This document shows, piece after piece, positions 33,298-41,858 of a stretch of DNA of 64,000 nucleotides (position 1 is its first letter; each line of letters opens with the position of its first letter). A program made the translations under genes and the position numbers. Under the pieces are notes generated by a model. That model did not search any database. It was not told where the DNA came from and saw only the letters and a program-made list of their open reading frames with translations. Origin of the DNA: Pseudomonadota bacterium (GTDB taxonomy: Bacteria > Pseudomonadota > Gammaproteobacteria > Xanthomonadales > Xanthomonadaceae); contig JAEZCF010000135.1 of assembly GCA_023430045.1 (NCBI GenBank), forward strand, positions 1-64,000, in the 5' to 3' direction.

Positions 33298-33681
33298 GGA
33301 TAACCTGATCTTTGGGTAGGCCACCCTCCAACATGGGGTGGCGGTTGCCTGGGAATCGCGCGTGTTGCCGCGACGAAACGGGTGTTTGAATCCATCAGAT
33401 TACCGGCATGCCGGAGTTTCGACCAGTTGAGCGGCGTTGAACGGACGTTCGGGATTCATGCGTACGCGATGCGGACATTGATTGCTGCAGTGCAGCGTGC
33501 GCAAGCCACGTCTGTTCACCGTGCGGCAGCAGCCGCCGCGAACCGCCATAGCTGAATCCGACCAGATTTCGCGGGCTGATTGCTTGTTGGAGATTCCCGG
33601 TGTTCTGTGCGCGCCATCGCCCATTCCACTCGCCCGTTTTTCCTACGCTGGGGGCGCCCAGTAAAAAGCCGGGGACGCGCG
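33298..33681. other. Spacer without recognised gene
   Basis: This 384-base region separates divergent ETF-QO and the Ntox15-type gene. It holds an inverted repeat GCCACCC...GGGGTGGC at 33321-33344 near the ETF-QO start. Nothing else recognisable was seen; it may include lost 5' parts of the toxin gene. Confidence 0.5.
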
Positions 33682-34509
33682 ATGGCTCACGAGCTGACAC
33701 TCCGCGACACCTCACGGTCATATGCTGTGCGCGCTCCATCGAGCCCGACGCCTGCGATGAGCGCCACAGCCTTGGATGGCCGACGCGTTCTGGTGCACGC
33801 ATTGCTGGCGCGGGTACTGGGCCGGGTGTTGGCCCGGATCGGGGGCATCGCAGCGAAAGGCGAGGCGAGGGGGCCGCTGGCCCTGCTGAAGCGGATGCCC
33901 TGCACGCTGCTCCGGTTTTCCACGCAGAAGCTGCCTGCATCCAAGTTCGCCGAGCTGGACCGGCAACTGGCTGGCCAGCAGCAGGGCCTCAATGCGTTGA
34001 CGGTTGAGGAATACCTGTCGGCCAGAGCGCGCTTCGATGCCCGTGATCGCGACCCGGCGATCGCGCGCAGGGCCCGCGCCTCCTGGCGCGATACGCTGAT
34101 GGAGAAACGCCGTGAGGCGCTGCGGCGCGAGGGCCGCGAACCTGAAGACATCGAAGACCAGGCGCGGCGGCATGCGGCCCGGCAGATGCACGGAATGCAC
34201 GCACTGCATAATCCGGACCGCGTGGCCGGGGGGCGCGATGTGATCTGCGATTTCGGGGATGGGCAGGTCAATTCGACGATTGGCCGGCAGTGGAACCGCG
34301 CAGGGCGCGGACAACCATCGCGCGTGCGGCAGCTGGATATCGCCGCCGCAGGTGTTCCGGAGGCTGTTCGTTCCAGCACCCGCATGAACGGCCTGTTGAC
34401 ACGCGAAGCGACAGACGGTTCGCCGCCACCGGGATCGGTACGGGTGACGCCCGCCCGGCCAGGCCGCAGAATGCGGATCCGATCCCCTGAGCCATGCGGC
34501 GAGTCATGA
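33682..34509 (+). CDS. Ntox15-type DNase toxin (Tde1-like), orphan
   Basis: A 275-residue protein. Residues about 170-205 contain HALHNPDRVAGGRDVICDFG and VNSTIGRQW: the HxxD motif (His176, Asp179) and following GD/N/W pattern of polymorphic toxin type 15, the nuclease domain of Agrobacterium Tde effectors of the type VI secretion system. The first 100 residues have no PAAR, VgrG or RHS signature, so the carrier domain is missing or replaced. GGGGA precedes the ATG. Its TGA overlaps the ATG of glutaryl-CoA dehydrogenase. No immunity gene of known type is adjacent. Activity is not established. Confidence 0.7.
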   Translation: MAHELTLRDTSRSYAVRAPSSPTPAMSATALDGRRVLVHALLARVLGRVLARIGGIAAKGEARGPLALLKRMPCTLLRFSTQKLPASKFAELDRQLAGQQQGLNALTVEEYLSARARFDARDRDPAIARRARASWRDTLMEKRREALRREGREPEDIEDQARRHAARQMHGMHALHNPDRVAGGRDVICDFGDGQVNSTIGRQWNRAGRGQPSRVRQLDIAAAGVPEAVRSSTRMNGLLTREATDGSPPPGSVRVTPARPGRRMRIRSPEPCGES

Positions 34510-35669
34510 CCCTGCACCCTTACGATCTTTTCGACGTCCGTTCGATGCTCAGCGAAGACGAACGCGCCGTGCAGGATGCGGTGGCGCGTTTCACCGATGA
34601 GCGCGTCCTGCCGATCATCGGTGAGTGCTTCGACCAGTCCCGCTTTCCCGCCGAATTCGTGCCGGAGATCGCCGCATTGGGATTGCTGGGGGCGACATTG
34701 CCGGTGGAATACGGCGGCGGTGGACTGCAGGCGGTGTCGTATGGGCTGATATGCCAGGAACTGGAGCGTGGCGATTCGGCGCTGCGCAGCTTCGTTTCCG
34801 TACAGAGTTCGCTGTGCATGCATCCCATCTTCGCCTACGGAAGCGAAGAGCAACGCCAGCGGTGGCTGCCGTCCATGGCGCGTGGCGAGCGCATCGGCTG
34901 TTTCGGGCTGACCGAGGCACACGGTGGCTCGGACCCTTCGAGCATGCGCACACGTGCGGTGCGCAGTGGAGGGGACTGGCGCCTGTCCGGCAGCAAGATG
35001 TGGATCACCAATGCATCCATCGCCGATCTGGCCATCGTCTGGGCGCAGACCGAGGACGGCGTGCAGGGTTTCATCGTCGAAAAGGGCATGGATGGATTCA
35101 GCACGCAGGACATTCCGCGCAAGATGAGCCTGCGCGCATCATCCACCGGCGCGTTGTTCTTCGATGATGTGCGTGTGCCGGAAGGTAACCGGCTGGCGGG
35201 CGTGGTGGGCCTGAAGGGTCCGCTGGCCTGCCTGACCCAGGCACGCTTCGGCATCAGCTGGGGGCCGATCGGTGCGGCCATCGCGTGCCTGGACGAAGCG
35301 CTGCGGTATGCGAAGGAGCGTGAACTGTTCGGTCGTCCGTTGGCGGCTACGCAGAGCGCGCAGATCAAGCTGGCGGAGATGGCGCGTCGGATCACCACCG
35401 CGCAGCTGCTGGCGTTGCAGCTGGGCAGGTTGAAGGAGGCGGGCGCGCTGCAACCGCAGCAGGTGAGCCTGGCGAAGTGGAACAATTGCCGCATGGCGAT
35501 CGACATTGCCCGCCAATGCCGCGACCTTCTCGGCGCCGCCGGCATCACGGCGGATCATGCTGCCATCCGTCACGCGCTGAACCTGGAATCGGTGATCACC
35601 TACGAAGGCACGGAGACGGTGCACCAGCTGGTGATCGGTCGCGAACTGACCGGCATCAACGCGTTCTGA
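34506..35669 (+). CDS. gcdH: Glutaryl-CoA dehydrogenase
   Basis: A 387-residue acyl-CoA dehydrogenase converting glutaryl-CoA to crotonyl-CoA plus CO2, in lysine and tryptophan breakdown, passing electrons to ETF. Features: FGLTEAHGGSDPSSMRTRA (flavin and substrate site), WITNASIADLAIVWAQ, and the C-terminal TYEGTETVHQLVIGRELTGI with the catalytic Glu. Length and the LERGDSALRSFVSVQSSL segment are specific for GcdH. The ATG at 34506 is preferred to 34494. The upstream toxin gene overlaps the start, so gcdH may be read from an unusual transcript. Confidence 0.93.
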   Translation: MTLHPYDLFDVRSMLSEDERAVQDAVARFTDERVLPIIGECFDQSRFPAEFVPEIAALGLLGATLPVEYGGGGLQAVSYGLICQELERGDSALRSFVSVQSSLCMHPIFAYGSEEQRQRWLPSMARGERIGCFGLTEAHGGSDPSSMRTRAVRSGGDWRLSGSKMWITNASIADLAIVWAQTEDGVQGFIVEKGMDGFSTQDIPRKMSLRASSTGALFFDDVRVPEGNRLAGVVGLKGPLACLTQARFGISWGPIGAAIACLDEALRYAKERELFGRPLAATQSAQIKLAEMARRITTAQLLALQLGRLKEAGALQPQQVSLAKWNNCRMAIDIARQCRDLLGAAGITADHAAIRHALNLESVITYEGTETVHQLVIGRELTGINAF

Positions 35670-35707
35670 GCCGCTTTACGGGAACCTGCGGAGCCCGAAA
35701 CGCTCAC

Positions 35708-35838
35708 GTAGAGCGGGGCTCTGCCCCGCTGCGCGGTAAAGCTTCAGCCGGGGAGCCCGGCTCTACGTGACGCCCCGGTAGAGCGGGGCGCTGCCCGGCT
35801 GCGCGGTGCAGCTTCAGCCGGGCAGAGCCCGGCTCTAC
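35708..35838. repeat. Two tandem SMAG inverted pairs
   Basis: Two units, 35708-35766 and 35778-35838, each a GTAG hairpin (GTAGAGCGGGGCTCTGCCCC type) facing its inverse (CCCGGCTCTAC) around a GCTTCAGCC spacer. They lie between convergent gcdH and trmL. Confidence 0.88.
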
Positions 35839-35874
35839 GGGAACCTGCGGGGCCTGAAACAGGAATCTGGCTGC

Positions 35875-36354
35875 TCACAGGCCTCCGGCGAATCCGTGCT
35901 GCCGCCAGGCTTCATACATCACCACGGCGACGGTATTGGACAGGTTGAGGCTGCGGTTGTCCGGGCGCATCGGCAGGCGCAGCCTGCGGCCATCGGCAAG
36001 GGAGTCGAGCAGGTCCTGCGGCAGGCCGCGGCTTTCGGGCCCGAACAGGAAGGCATCACCATCTTCGAACGCGACGCTGTCATAGCGGACACTGGCGCGG
36101 GTGCTGAGCGCGAACAGGCGACACGGCGCGATGCTCGCCAGTGCGGCATCCAGGTCGGCGTGTACCTGCAATCGCGAATATTCGTGGTAATCCAGCCCGG
36201 CACGCTTGAGCTGCTTGTCTTCCAGCGCGAAGCCAAGTGGCTCCACCAGATGCAAACGTGCACCTGTGTTCGCGCAGAGGCGGATGACGTTGCCCGTGTT
36301 GGGCGGTATTTCAGGCTGGAAAAGGATGACGTGGAACGTGGGGACCTGGCTCAT
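35875..36354 (-). CDS. trmL: tRNA (cytidine/uridine-34 2'-O)-methyltransferase
   Basis: A 159-residue SPOUT-fold enzyme that methylates the ribose of the wobble base in leucine tRNAs. It has the family pattern VILFQPEIPPNTGNVIRLCA at residues 9-28, HLVEPLGFALEDKQLKRAGL, FGPESRGLPQDLLDS and, in the knot, RPDNRSLNLSNTVAVVMYEA. Length is that of E. coli TrmL (157). Start MSQVPTFHV at 36354. It converges on gcdH through the SMAG pairs and is followed upstream by an independent secreted-protein gene. Confidence 0.95.
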   Translation of the reverse strand: MSQVPTFHVILFQPEIPPNTGNVIRLCANTGARLHLVEPLGFALEDKQLKRAGLDYHEYSRLQVHADLDAALASIAPCRLFALSTRASVRYDSVAFEDGDAFLFGPESRGLPQDLLDSLADGRRLRLPMRPDNRSLNLSNTVAVVMYEAWRQHGFAGGL

Positions 36355-36475
36355 CGGCGCAGTGTAATGCGCGGCGATGGGACTTCGTGACTGGCCGGGT
36401 CCCTGGTGCGGGCAGGGCCCGGCCTTCAGCAATACGCCCGGCGAAGCATGCTGGCCTGCTGCCTGCAGCGCAGGA

Positions 36476-36946
36476 TCACGGGCGGACCAGCACGGCGGCG
36501 GTTTCGATGGCCAGCGCCTGCAGGTCGGCCTGGCTGGGGCGGACATGCACGGCCGGCAGGTTGACGATGACATTGCCGGCAAACGTGGTGGCAGCCGCCG
36601 CCAGCGCGGCGGTGTAGCGTTCGGCCTGCTGTTCGGCGGCCAGCGCCACCCACTGGTCCAGGCTGGGACGGACTTCCACGGCAGCCAGGGTGGTGAGCGG
36701 GGCGACGAAGGTGTTCGTCTGGTGCTGCTGGCGCTCGGCCCTCTGCGCGGCATCCGGACGCACCTGCACTGCGGCGAGGGTCGGGATGTCGCTGGCCTGT
36801 TCCCAGGCCTGCTGGGCAATCTGGTCGGCGGCCGGACGAACCTGCACCGTTTCCAGGGTGGTGAGGCGCGAGAAGGCCTGTGCCGGCGAAACCGCTGCCG
36901 TACCGGCGACCAGGGCGATGGCGATGGCGATGGACTTGGTGTTCAT
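36476..36946 (-). CDS. Secreted protein with repeated (T)L-x2-V-x-VRP motifs
   Basis: A 156-residue exported protein, signal peptide MNTKSIAIAIALVAGTAAVS ending AQA. The mature chain repeats a short motif: TLETVQVRPAADQ, TLAAVQVRPDAAQ, TLAAVEVRPSLDQ and LPAVHVRPSQADLQ, with a last AVLVRP at the C-terminus. Repeats are spaced by about 20-35 mostly Ala/Gln-rich residues. I do not recognise a family. Regular VRP signatures suggest a repeated strand or binding element. Nothing around it (trmL, M16 peptidase) indicates function. The start is at 36946, well placed for the signal peptide. Confidence 0.75.
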   Translation of the reverse strand: MNTKSIAIAIALVAGTAAVSPAQAFSRLTTLETVQVRPAADQIAQQAWEQASDIPTLAAVQVRPDAAQRAERQQHQTNTFVAPLTTLAAVEVRPSLDQWVALAAEQQAERYTAALAAAATTFAGNVIVNLPAVHVRPSQADLQALAIETAAVLVRP

Positions 36947-37320
36947 GGCGGGACCTGTTTAGTGTTGTTGAGCGGTGGTGTGGTAGTAAGGTAGTACACC
37001 AAATAAGCCTGTGCAAGAGGAATCTGCAAAAGGCTTGTTTCGTTCATTTGGTGTTCATTTTTAATCTTTCCGCTACTGGCGTGCCTTGAAGCAGAGCAAT
37101 CCGCATGCCAATTGCAACGTATTGATCTAAAACGTTTTTGTTCTAGTGCGGCGCGTCCGCTGTCCGGACAGGTGTCCGTTTTCCTGCCATGGCATCGGGC
37201 GCGCTCTCCGTTTTCGGAACAGACGGGCTTCCGGAGGCGGTCGCATGACGGTCGGTGGATGCAGGCGTGCGTTGCCTCGCGCTAGGATCGGCCTTCATCC
37301 AGATGACCCAAGGATCAGGA
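36947..37320. other. AT-rich divergent promoter region
   Basis: The 374-base spacer between the VRP-repeat gene and the M16 peptidase has an AT-rich core (about 37010-37145) and a perfect 12-base palindrome CTGTCCGGACAG at 37160-37171, close to further GTCCG copies. Both genes' promoters should lie here. No coding frame was supported. Confidence 0.5.
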
Positions 37321-40167
37321 ATGACCGCCTCTTCGCGTCCGCGCACCGCGCTGCTTGCCATGGCTCTGACCGCCGCCCTCGGTGGTCTGGCGCCTACTCC
37401 GTTGCTGGCCAAGCCGGCGGCCGTGGCCAAGGTGGATATCCCGTTCGAGCAGTTCACCCTGCCCAATGGCCTTCGCGTGGTGGTGCATACCGATCGCAAG
37501 GCGCCCATCGTGGCGGTCAATGTCTGGTACCACGTCGGCAGCAAGGACGAGCCGGGCGGCCGTACCGGATTCGCGCATCTGTTCGAACACTTGATGTTCC
37601 AGAGCAGCGAAAACCATGACGGGGAGTATTTCGAACCGTTCAAGCAGGTGGGTGCGACGGGCCAGAACGGCACCACCAATACCGACCGCACCAACTATTT
37701 CGAAAACGTGCCGACCACCGCGCTCGACATGGCGCTGTGGATGGAATCGGACCGCATGGGCCATCTGCTTGGCGCGATCGATCAGGCGGCGCTGGACGAG
37801 CAGCGTGGCGTCGTGCAGAACGAAAAGCGCCAGGGTGAAAATCAGCCCTATGGACAGGTGTGGACACAGCTCAACCGCGCGCTGTATCCGAAGGGTCATC
37901 CCTATCACCACAGCGTGATCGGCTCGATGAACGACCTCAATGCCGCATCGCTGGATGACGTGAAAACCTGGTTCCGTACCTGGTATGGCCCGAACAATGC
38001 TGTGCTTGTGCTGGCCGGTGACATCGACCTGGCCACCGCCAAGGAAAAGGTGGCCCGTTACTTTGGAAGCATTCCGGCCGGACCGAGCATGGCGCAGCCG
38101 AAGGTGGACCCGGCGCCGCGACCGGCCGATACCCGTGAGGTGATGACCGACAAGGTGCCGCAGGTACGCATCTACCGCGCCTGGAACGTGGCCGAAGTCG
38201 GTACCCGTGATATCGACCAGCTGCAGCTGTTCGGCCAGGTGCTGGGCGGCGCGAAATCCTCGCGCCTGGCCAGGCGCCTCGAGCATGAGGAAAAGCTGGT
38301 GGACAACATCAGTGCGGGTGCCTTCCCGTCGCAGCTTGGTTCCAACTTCATGGTGATGGCCACGGTGAAGAAGGATGCTGATCCGGCCCGGGTGGAGGCG
38401 ATCATCGATGAGGAGATCGACCGGCTGGTGGCCGAAGGCCCGAGTGCCGATGAGATGAGCCGCGCCCGGACCGCCTTCCGTGCCGGCTTCATCCGCGGTA
38501 TCGAACGTATCGGTGGTTTCGGCGGCAAGGCCGACGCGCTGGCCGAGTGCGCGGTGTATACCGGCGATCCGGGCTGCTTCCGCGATTCGCTCAGGAACAT
38601 CGAGGTGGCCAGCGCCAGCGACGTGCGCGCGGTGGGCAGCAAGTGGCTGCGCAAGGGCAGCCATACCCTGGTGGTCGAGCCGGGCCAGCGCGTGGCGCTG
38701 CAGGAAGATCCGTCGCAGTCGCCGGCGCCCTTCGAACTGCCAGGTGTGGACCCGAAGTACAGCACGCTGCCGGCACAGGTGGACCGCGCCACCGGCGTAC
38801 CGCAGACGCGCAGTTTCCCGGAGCTGAAGTTCCCGCAGCTGCAGCGCGCTACGCTGAAGAACGGAACCCGGGTCATCCTGGCCGAACGCCATGAGATCCC
38901 CGTGGTGCAGTTCAGCTACCAGTTCCCCGGTGGTTTCACCGCTGACCAGGGCCGCAAGCCCGGTACCGCGAACTTCGCCATGAGCCTGATGGGCGAAGGC
39001 GCCGGCACGCTGGGTTCGCTGGCATTCGCCGATGCCGCCGATGCGCTCGGCGCCGACCTAGGTGCCTCCGCCGGGCTCGATGCCAGCACGGTGGAGCTGT
39101 CCGCGCTGAAGGAGAATCTGGCGCCGTCGCTGGCGCTGTACGCCAGCATGCTGCGCCAGCCGCGCTTCGAGCAGGGCGAGATCGACCGGGTGAAGGGCAG
39201 CTGGATCGCCGGCATCGCCCAGGAGAAGGCCAACCCGACCGCTGCGGCTCTGCGCGTGTTGCCGCCGCTGCTGTACGGCAAGGGTCATCCATACGCCATT
39301 CCTTTCACCGGTAGTGGTGACGAGCAGGCCATCGCCAGCCTGACCCGCGATGACCTGGTGAATTTCCACAAGGACTGGCTGCGCCCGGAGGCGGGCACGC
39401 TGATCGTGGTCGGTGACACCACGCTGAAGGAAATCGTGCCGCTGCTGGAACGCCAGCTCGGCAACTGGAAGAGCGAGGGGGCGGCCGAGGTGGTGAAGGC
39501 GTCCACACCGGTGGCACTGCCGTCGGCGCCGCGCGTTTACCTCATCGACCAGCCCGGGGCCGTGCAGGCGAACCTGTTCGCCGGCCAGGTGGTGCCGTCC
39601 TCGGCCGATCCCGGTTCGACCCGCTTCGATATCGCCAATGGTGTGCTTGGCGGCGACTTCACCTCGCGCCTGAACATGAATCTGCGTGAGGAGAAGCACT
39701 GGTCCTATGGTGCGCGCAGCAGCGCCAGCAGCACCGTTGGCCAGCGTCCATGGATGGCCATGGCGCCGGTGCAGATCGACAAGACGGGTCCGGCCATCGC
39801 TGAAATGAAGAAGGAGATCGCCAGCTTCGCCGACGGCAGCAAGCCGGCCAGCGATGCCGAAGTGGCGCGTATCCGCAACATCCAGACGCTCAGCCTGCCC
39901 GGTGCCTATGAGACCGCCAGCGCGGTGCTGTCCACCATTGGCTCGATGGTGCAGTTCCAGCGTCCGGACGACTACGTGCAGCGCCGCAAGGCGGAGATCG
40001 AGGCGATGACCCCGGCGCAGGTGCAGCAGGCGGCGGCAGCCATCAAGCCGGATGCGCTGACCTGGGTGGTGGTCGGCGATCTCAAGGAAACCGAACCGGC
40101 GGTACGCGCGCTGGATCTTGGCGAAGTGGTCATCCTGGACGCCGACGGCAATCCGGTCGCCCGGTGA
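37321..40167 (+). CDS. Two-domain M16 zinc peptidase, secreted
   Basis: A 948-residue pitrilysin-family peptidase with signal peptide (first 30 residues, ending LLAK) and two M16 halves. The N-terminal half has the inverted zinc motif in FAHLFEHLMFQSSEN (HLFEH) and VQNEKRQGENQPYG downstream; the C-terminal half (from LKNGTRVILAERHEIPVVQF) lacks the HxxEH and is the usual inactive partner, with RLNMNLREEKHWSYGARS. It should act in the periplasm or outside the membrane on peptides. The ATG at 37321 has AGGA in front and starts the signal peptide. A SMAG pair follows the stop. Confidence 0.93.
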   Translation: MTASSRPRTALLAMALTAALGGLAPTPLLAKPAAVAKVDIPFEQFTLPNGLRVVVHTDRKAPIVAVNVWYHVGSKDEPGGRTGFAHLFEHLMFQSSENHDGEYFEPFKQVGATGQNGTTNTDRTNYFENVPTTALDMALWMESDRMGHLLGAIDQAALDEQRGVVQNEKRQGENQPYGQVWTQLNRALYPKGHPYHHSVIGSMNDLNAASLDDVKTWFRTWYGPNNAVLVLAGDIDLATAKEKVARYFGSIPAGPSMAQPKVDPAPRPADTREVMTDKVPQVRIYRAWNVAEVGTRDIDQLQLFGQVLGGAKSSRLARRLEHEEKLVDNISAGAFPSQLGSNFMVMATVKKDADPARVEAIIDEEIDRLVAEGPSADEMSRARTAFRAGFIRGIERIGGFGGKADALAECAVYTGDPGCFRDSLRNIEVASASDVRAVGSKWLRKGSHTLVVEPGQRVALQEDPSQSPAPFELPGVDPKYSTLPAQVDRATGVPQTRSFPELKFPQLQRATLKNGTRVILAERHEIPVVQFSYQFPGGFTADQGRKPGTANFAMSLMGEGAGTLGSLAFADAADALGADLGASAGLDASTVELSALKENLAPSLALYASMLRQPRFEQGEIDRVKGSWIAGIAQEKANPTAAALRVLPPLLYGKGHPYAIPFTGSGDEQAIASLTRDDLVNFHKDWLRPEAGTLIVVGDTTLKEIVPLLERQLGNWKSEGAAEVVKASTPVALPSAPRVYLIDQPGAVQANLFAGQVVPSSADPGSTRFDIANGVLGGDFTSRLNMNLREEKHWSYGARSSASSTVGQRPWMAMAPVQIDKTGPAIAEMKKEIASFADGSKPASDAEVARIRNIQTLSLPGAYETASAVLSTIGSMVQFQRPDDYVQRRKAEIEAMTPAQVQQAAAAIKPDALTWVVVGDLKETEPAVRALDLGEVVILDADGNPVAR

Positions 40168-40177
40168 GACACGGGGT

Positions 40178-40243
40178 CACGTGGAGCGGGGCTCTGCCCC
40201 GCTGGACGGTACAGCTTCAGCCGGGCAGAGCCCGGCACTACGT
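40178..40243. repeat. SMAG inverted pair after the M16 gene
   Basis: CACGTGGAGCGGGGCTCTGC facing CCGGGCAGAGCCCGGCACTA around GCTTCAGCC, the same organisation as the pairs at 35708-35838, with GTGG instead of GTAG on one side. Confidence 0.8.
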
Positions 40244-40322
40244 GATGCTCCGCTGCGCCCGGTGCTATCTCCTGTTCAGCCTGTTCAGGCACAATCCCTG
40301 CAAACCTTCCAGGTACACCGCC

Positions 40323-40640
40323 ATGCGCCTCATCCTGCTCTCCGCCCTGCTGCTCAGCACTGCCGCCTGTACCTGGGTGCCGATCGAATCGTCCGGCAAG
40401 ACCGTGCGCGTGCTGCCGGCCGGTGCCGTTCCCGCCGGCTGCCAGGCCAAGGGGGAAGTGGTGGTTTCGGTGAAGAGCAAGGTGGGTTTCTACAACCGCA
40501 ACCCGCTGCGGGTGCAGGAAGAACTGGAAACCCTGGCCCGCAACGAGGCCCCCAGCGCTGGTGCCAACGCGGTGCAGGCCTCGGCCCCGCCGGCCGATGG
40601 CAGCCAGCGTTTCGCCGCGTTCCAGTGCCCGCCGCGCTAG
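40323..40640 (+). CDS. DUF4156-type lipoprotein
   Basis: A 105-residue lipoprotein: MRLILLSALLLSTAACTWVP includes the lipobox STAAC. The mature part, VLPAGAVPAGCQAKGEVVVS, then LQV-type EELETLARNEAPSAGANAVQ, is the DUF4156 (YbjP/RcsF-like) pattern of small envelope lipoproteins, where the Cys in AGCQ and the Cys near the C-terminus (FQCPPR) may pair. Function unknown; outer-membrane location expected because no Asp follows the lipid Cys. It stands alone between the SMAG pair and oleA. Confidence 0.78.
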   Translation: MRLILLSALLLSTAACTWVPIESSGKTVRVLPAGAVPAGCQAKGEVVVSVKSKVGFYNRNPLRVQEELETLARNEAPSAGANAVQASAPPADGSQRFAAFQCPPR

Positions 40641-40695
40641 GTCCTGGCACCATACGGCAGCGTCTGAATTCGTAAAGATGCGGTTAAAGCGTCGC

Positions 40696-40710
40696 GGTTA
40701 TAGAATAACC
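40696..40710 (+). promoter_or_regulatory. Palindrome in the oleA promoter region
   Basis: GGTTATagaATAACC, perfect 6-base arms, 31 bases before the oleA ATG and including a TAGAAT that could serve as a -10 element. Operator role is inferred. Confidence 0.4.
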
Positions 40711-40741
40711 CCCCTTTTGCCTGAGCCTTGGCGCTACCTCG

Positions 40742-41758
40742 ATGCTCTTCAAGAATGTCTCGATCGCCGGCCTGGCGCACGTCGATGCGCCGCACACGCT
40801 GACGACGAAGGAAATCAACGAACGTCTGCAGCCCACCCTTGACCGTCTCGGCATCCGCACCGACGTGCTCGGCGACATCGCCGGGATCCACGCGCGGCGC
40901 CTCTGGGATGCCGGCACGCTTGCATCGGATGCGGCAACCATGGCGGCACGCAAGGCCCTGGAAGACGCCGGCATCGGCGCTGATCGCATCGGCCTGGTGG
41001 TCAACACCTCGGTCAGCCGCGATTACCTGGAGCCGTCCACGGCCAGCATCGTGTCGGGCAACCTGGGGGTCGGTGAAGAGTGCATGACCTTCGACGTCGC
41101 CAACGCGTGCCTGGCCTTCATCAACGGCATGGACATCGCTGCGCGCATGCTTGAGCGCGGTGAACTGGACTACGCGCTGGTGGTGGACGGCGAGACCGCC
41201 AACCTGGTGTATGAAAAGACCCTGGAACGCATGACGGCTCCGGACGTCACGGCCGACGATTTCCGCAACGAGCTGGCCGCGCTGACCACCGGTTCGGGCG
41301 CGGCAGCGATGGTGATGGCCCGTTCGGAGCTGGTGCCGGATGCGCCCCGCTACAAGGGCGGCGTGACCCGTTCGGCCACCGAATGGAACCAGCTGTGCCT
41401 GGGCAACCTTGACCGCATGGTGACCGACACCCGCCAGCTGCTGATCGAAGGCATCAAACTGGCCCAGAAGACCTTCACCGCCGCCAAGGTGGCGCTGGGC
41501 TGGGCGGTGGAGGAACTGGACCAGTTCGTGATCCACCAGGTGAGCCAGCCGCACACCGCCGCGTTCATCAAGAACTTCGGCATCGATCCGAAGAAGGTGA
41601 TGACCATCTTCGGCGAGCACGGCAACATCGGTCCGGCCTCGGTGCCGATCGTGCTGAGCAAGCTCAAGCAGCTGGGCAAGCTGAAGAAGGGCGATCGCAT
41701 CGCGCTTCTGGGCATCGGCTCGGGCCTGAACTGCTCGATGGCTGAAGTGGTCTGGTAA
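40742..41758 (+). CDS. oleA: OleA, acyl-CoA Claisen condensation enzyme for olefins
   Basis: A 338-residue thiolase-fold enzyme that joins two acyl-CoAs head to head into a beta-keto acid, the first step of long-chain olefin synthesis. Catalytic Cys lies in FDVANACLAFINGMDIAARM, the active His in FVIHQVSQPHTAAF, and the Asn in EHGNIGPASVP. The N-terminal MLFKNVSIAGLAHVDAPHTL and the acidic YLEPSTASIVSGNLGVGEEC segment fit OleA rather than FabH. The downstream genes supply OleB, OleC and OleD. Its stop is directly followed by a 16-base palindrome and a Fic gene that separates it from oleB. Confidence 0.95.
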   Translation: MLFKNVSIAGLAHVDAPHTLTTKEINERLQPTLDRLGIRTDVLGDIAGIHARRLWDAGTLASDAATMAARKALEDAGIGADRIGLVVNTSVSRDYLEPSTASIVSGNLGVGEECMTFDVANACLAFINGMDIAARMLERGELDYALVVDGETANLVYEKTLERMTAPDVTADDFRNELAALTTGSGAAAMVMARSELVPDAPRYKGGVTRSATEWNQLCLGNLDRMVTDTRQLLIEGIKLAQKTFTAAKVALGWAVEELDQFVIHQVSQPHTAAFIKNFGIDPKKVMTIFGEHGNIGPASVPIVLSKLKQLGKLKKGDRIALLGIGSGLNCSMAEVVW

Positions 41759-41760
41759 CT

Positions 41761-41776
41761 GCGATTCAAGAATCGC
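41761..41776 (+). terminator. Palindrome right after oleA
   Basis: GCGATTCaaGAATCGC, a perfect 16-base inverted repeat two bases after the oleA stop. There is no T-run, so it may be a weak terminator or a binding site. Confidence 0.35.
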
Positions 41777-41784
41777 TCAAACAC

Positions 41785-41843
41785 GTTAAATTTCGTTGTA
41801 ATTTTTAACATGTGCATGAGACCATGTTCTTCCATCGAACATG
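41785..41843 (+). promoter_or_regulatory. Operator-like inverted repeats before Fic gene 3
   Basis: Two inverted repeats in AT-rich DNA: GTTAAA...TTTAAC (41785-41809) and CATGTTC-n7-GAACATG (41823-41843), the second immediately before the GGAGG ribosome-binding site. AACATG also occurs at 41807. Suggests autoregulation of the Fic gene. Confidence 0.5.
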
Positions 41844-41858
41844 ACGTGGAGGGGCGGA

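Noticed and set aside
33482..33664. Short open frame before the Ntox15-type gene
   Set aside because: About 60 codons, no ribosome-binding site, no homology signal and low-complexity composition.
37255..37320. Upstream extension of the M16 peptidase
   Set aside because: It adds 22 residues before a proper signal peptide; AGGA precedes the ATG at 37321.
40742..41758. FabH (ketoacyl-ACP synthase III) instead of OleA
   Set aside because: The fold is shared, but oleB, oleC and oleD follow and the Cys/His/Asn contexts and opening match OleA.
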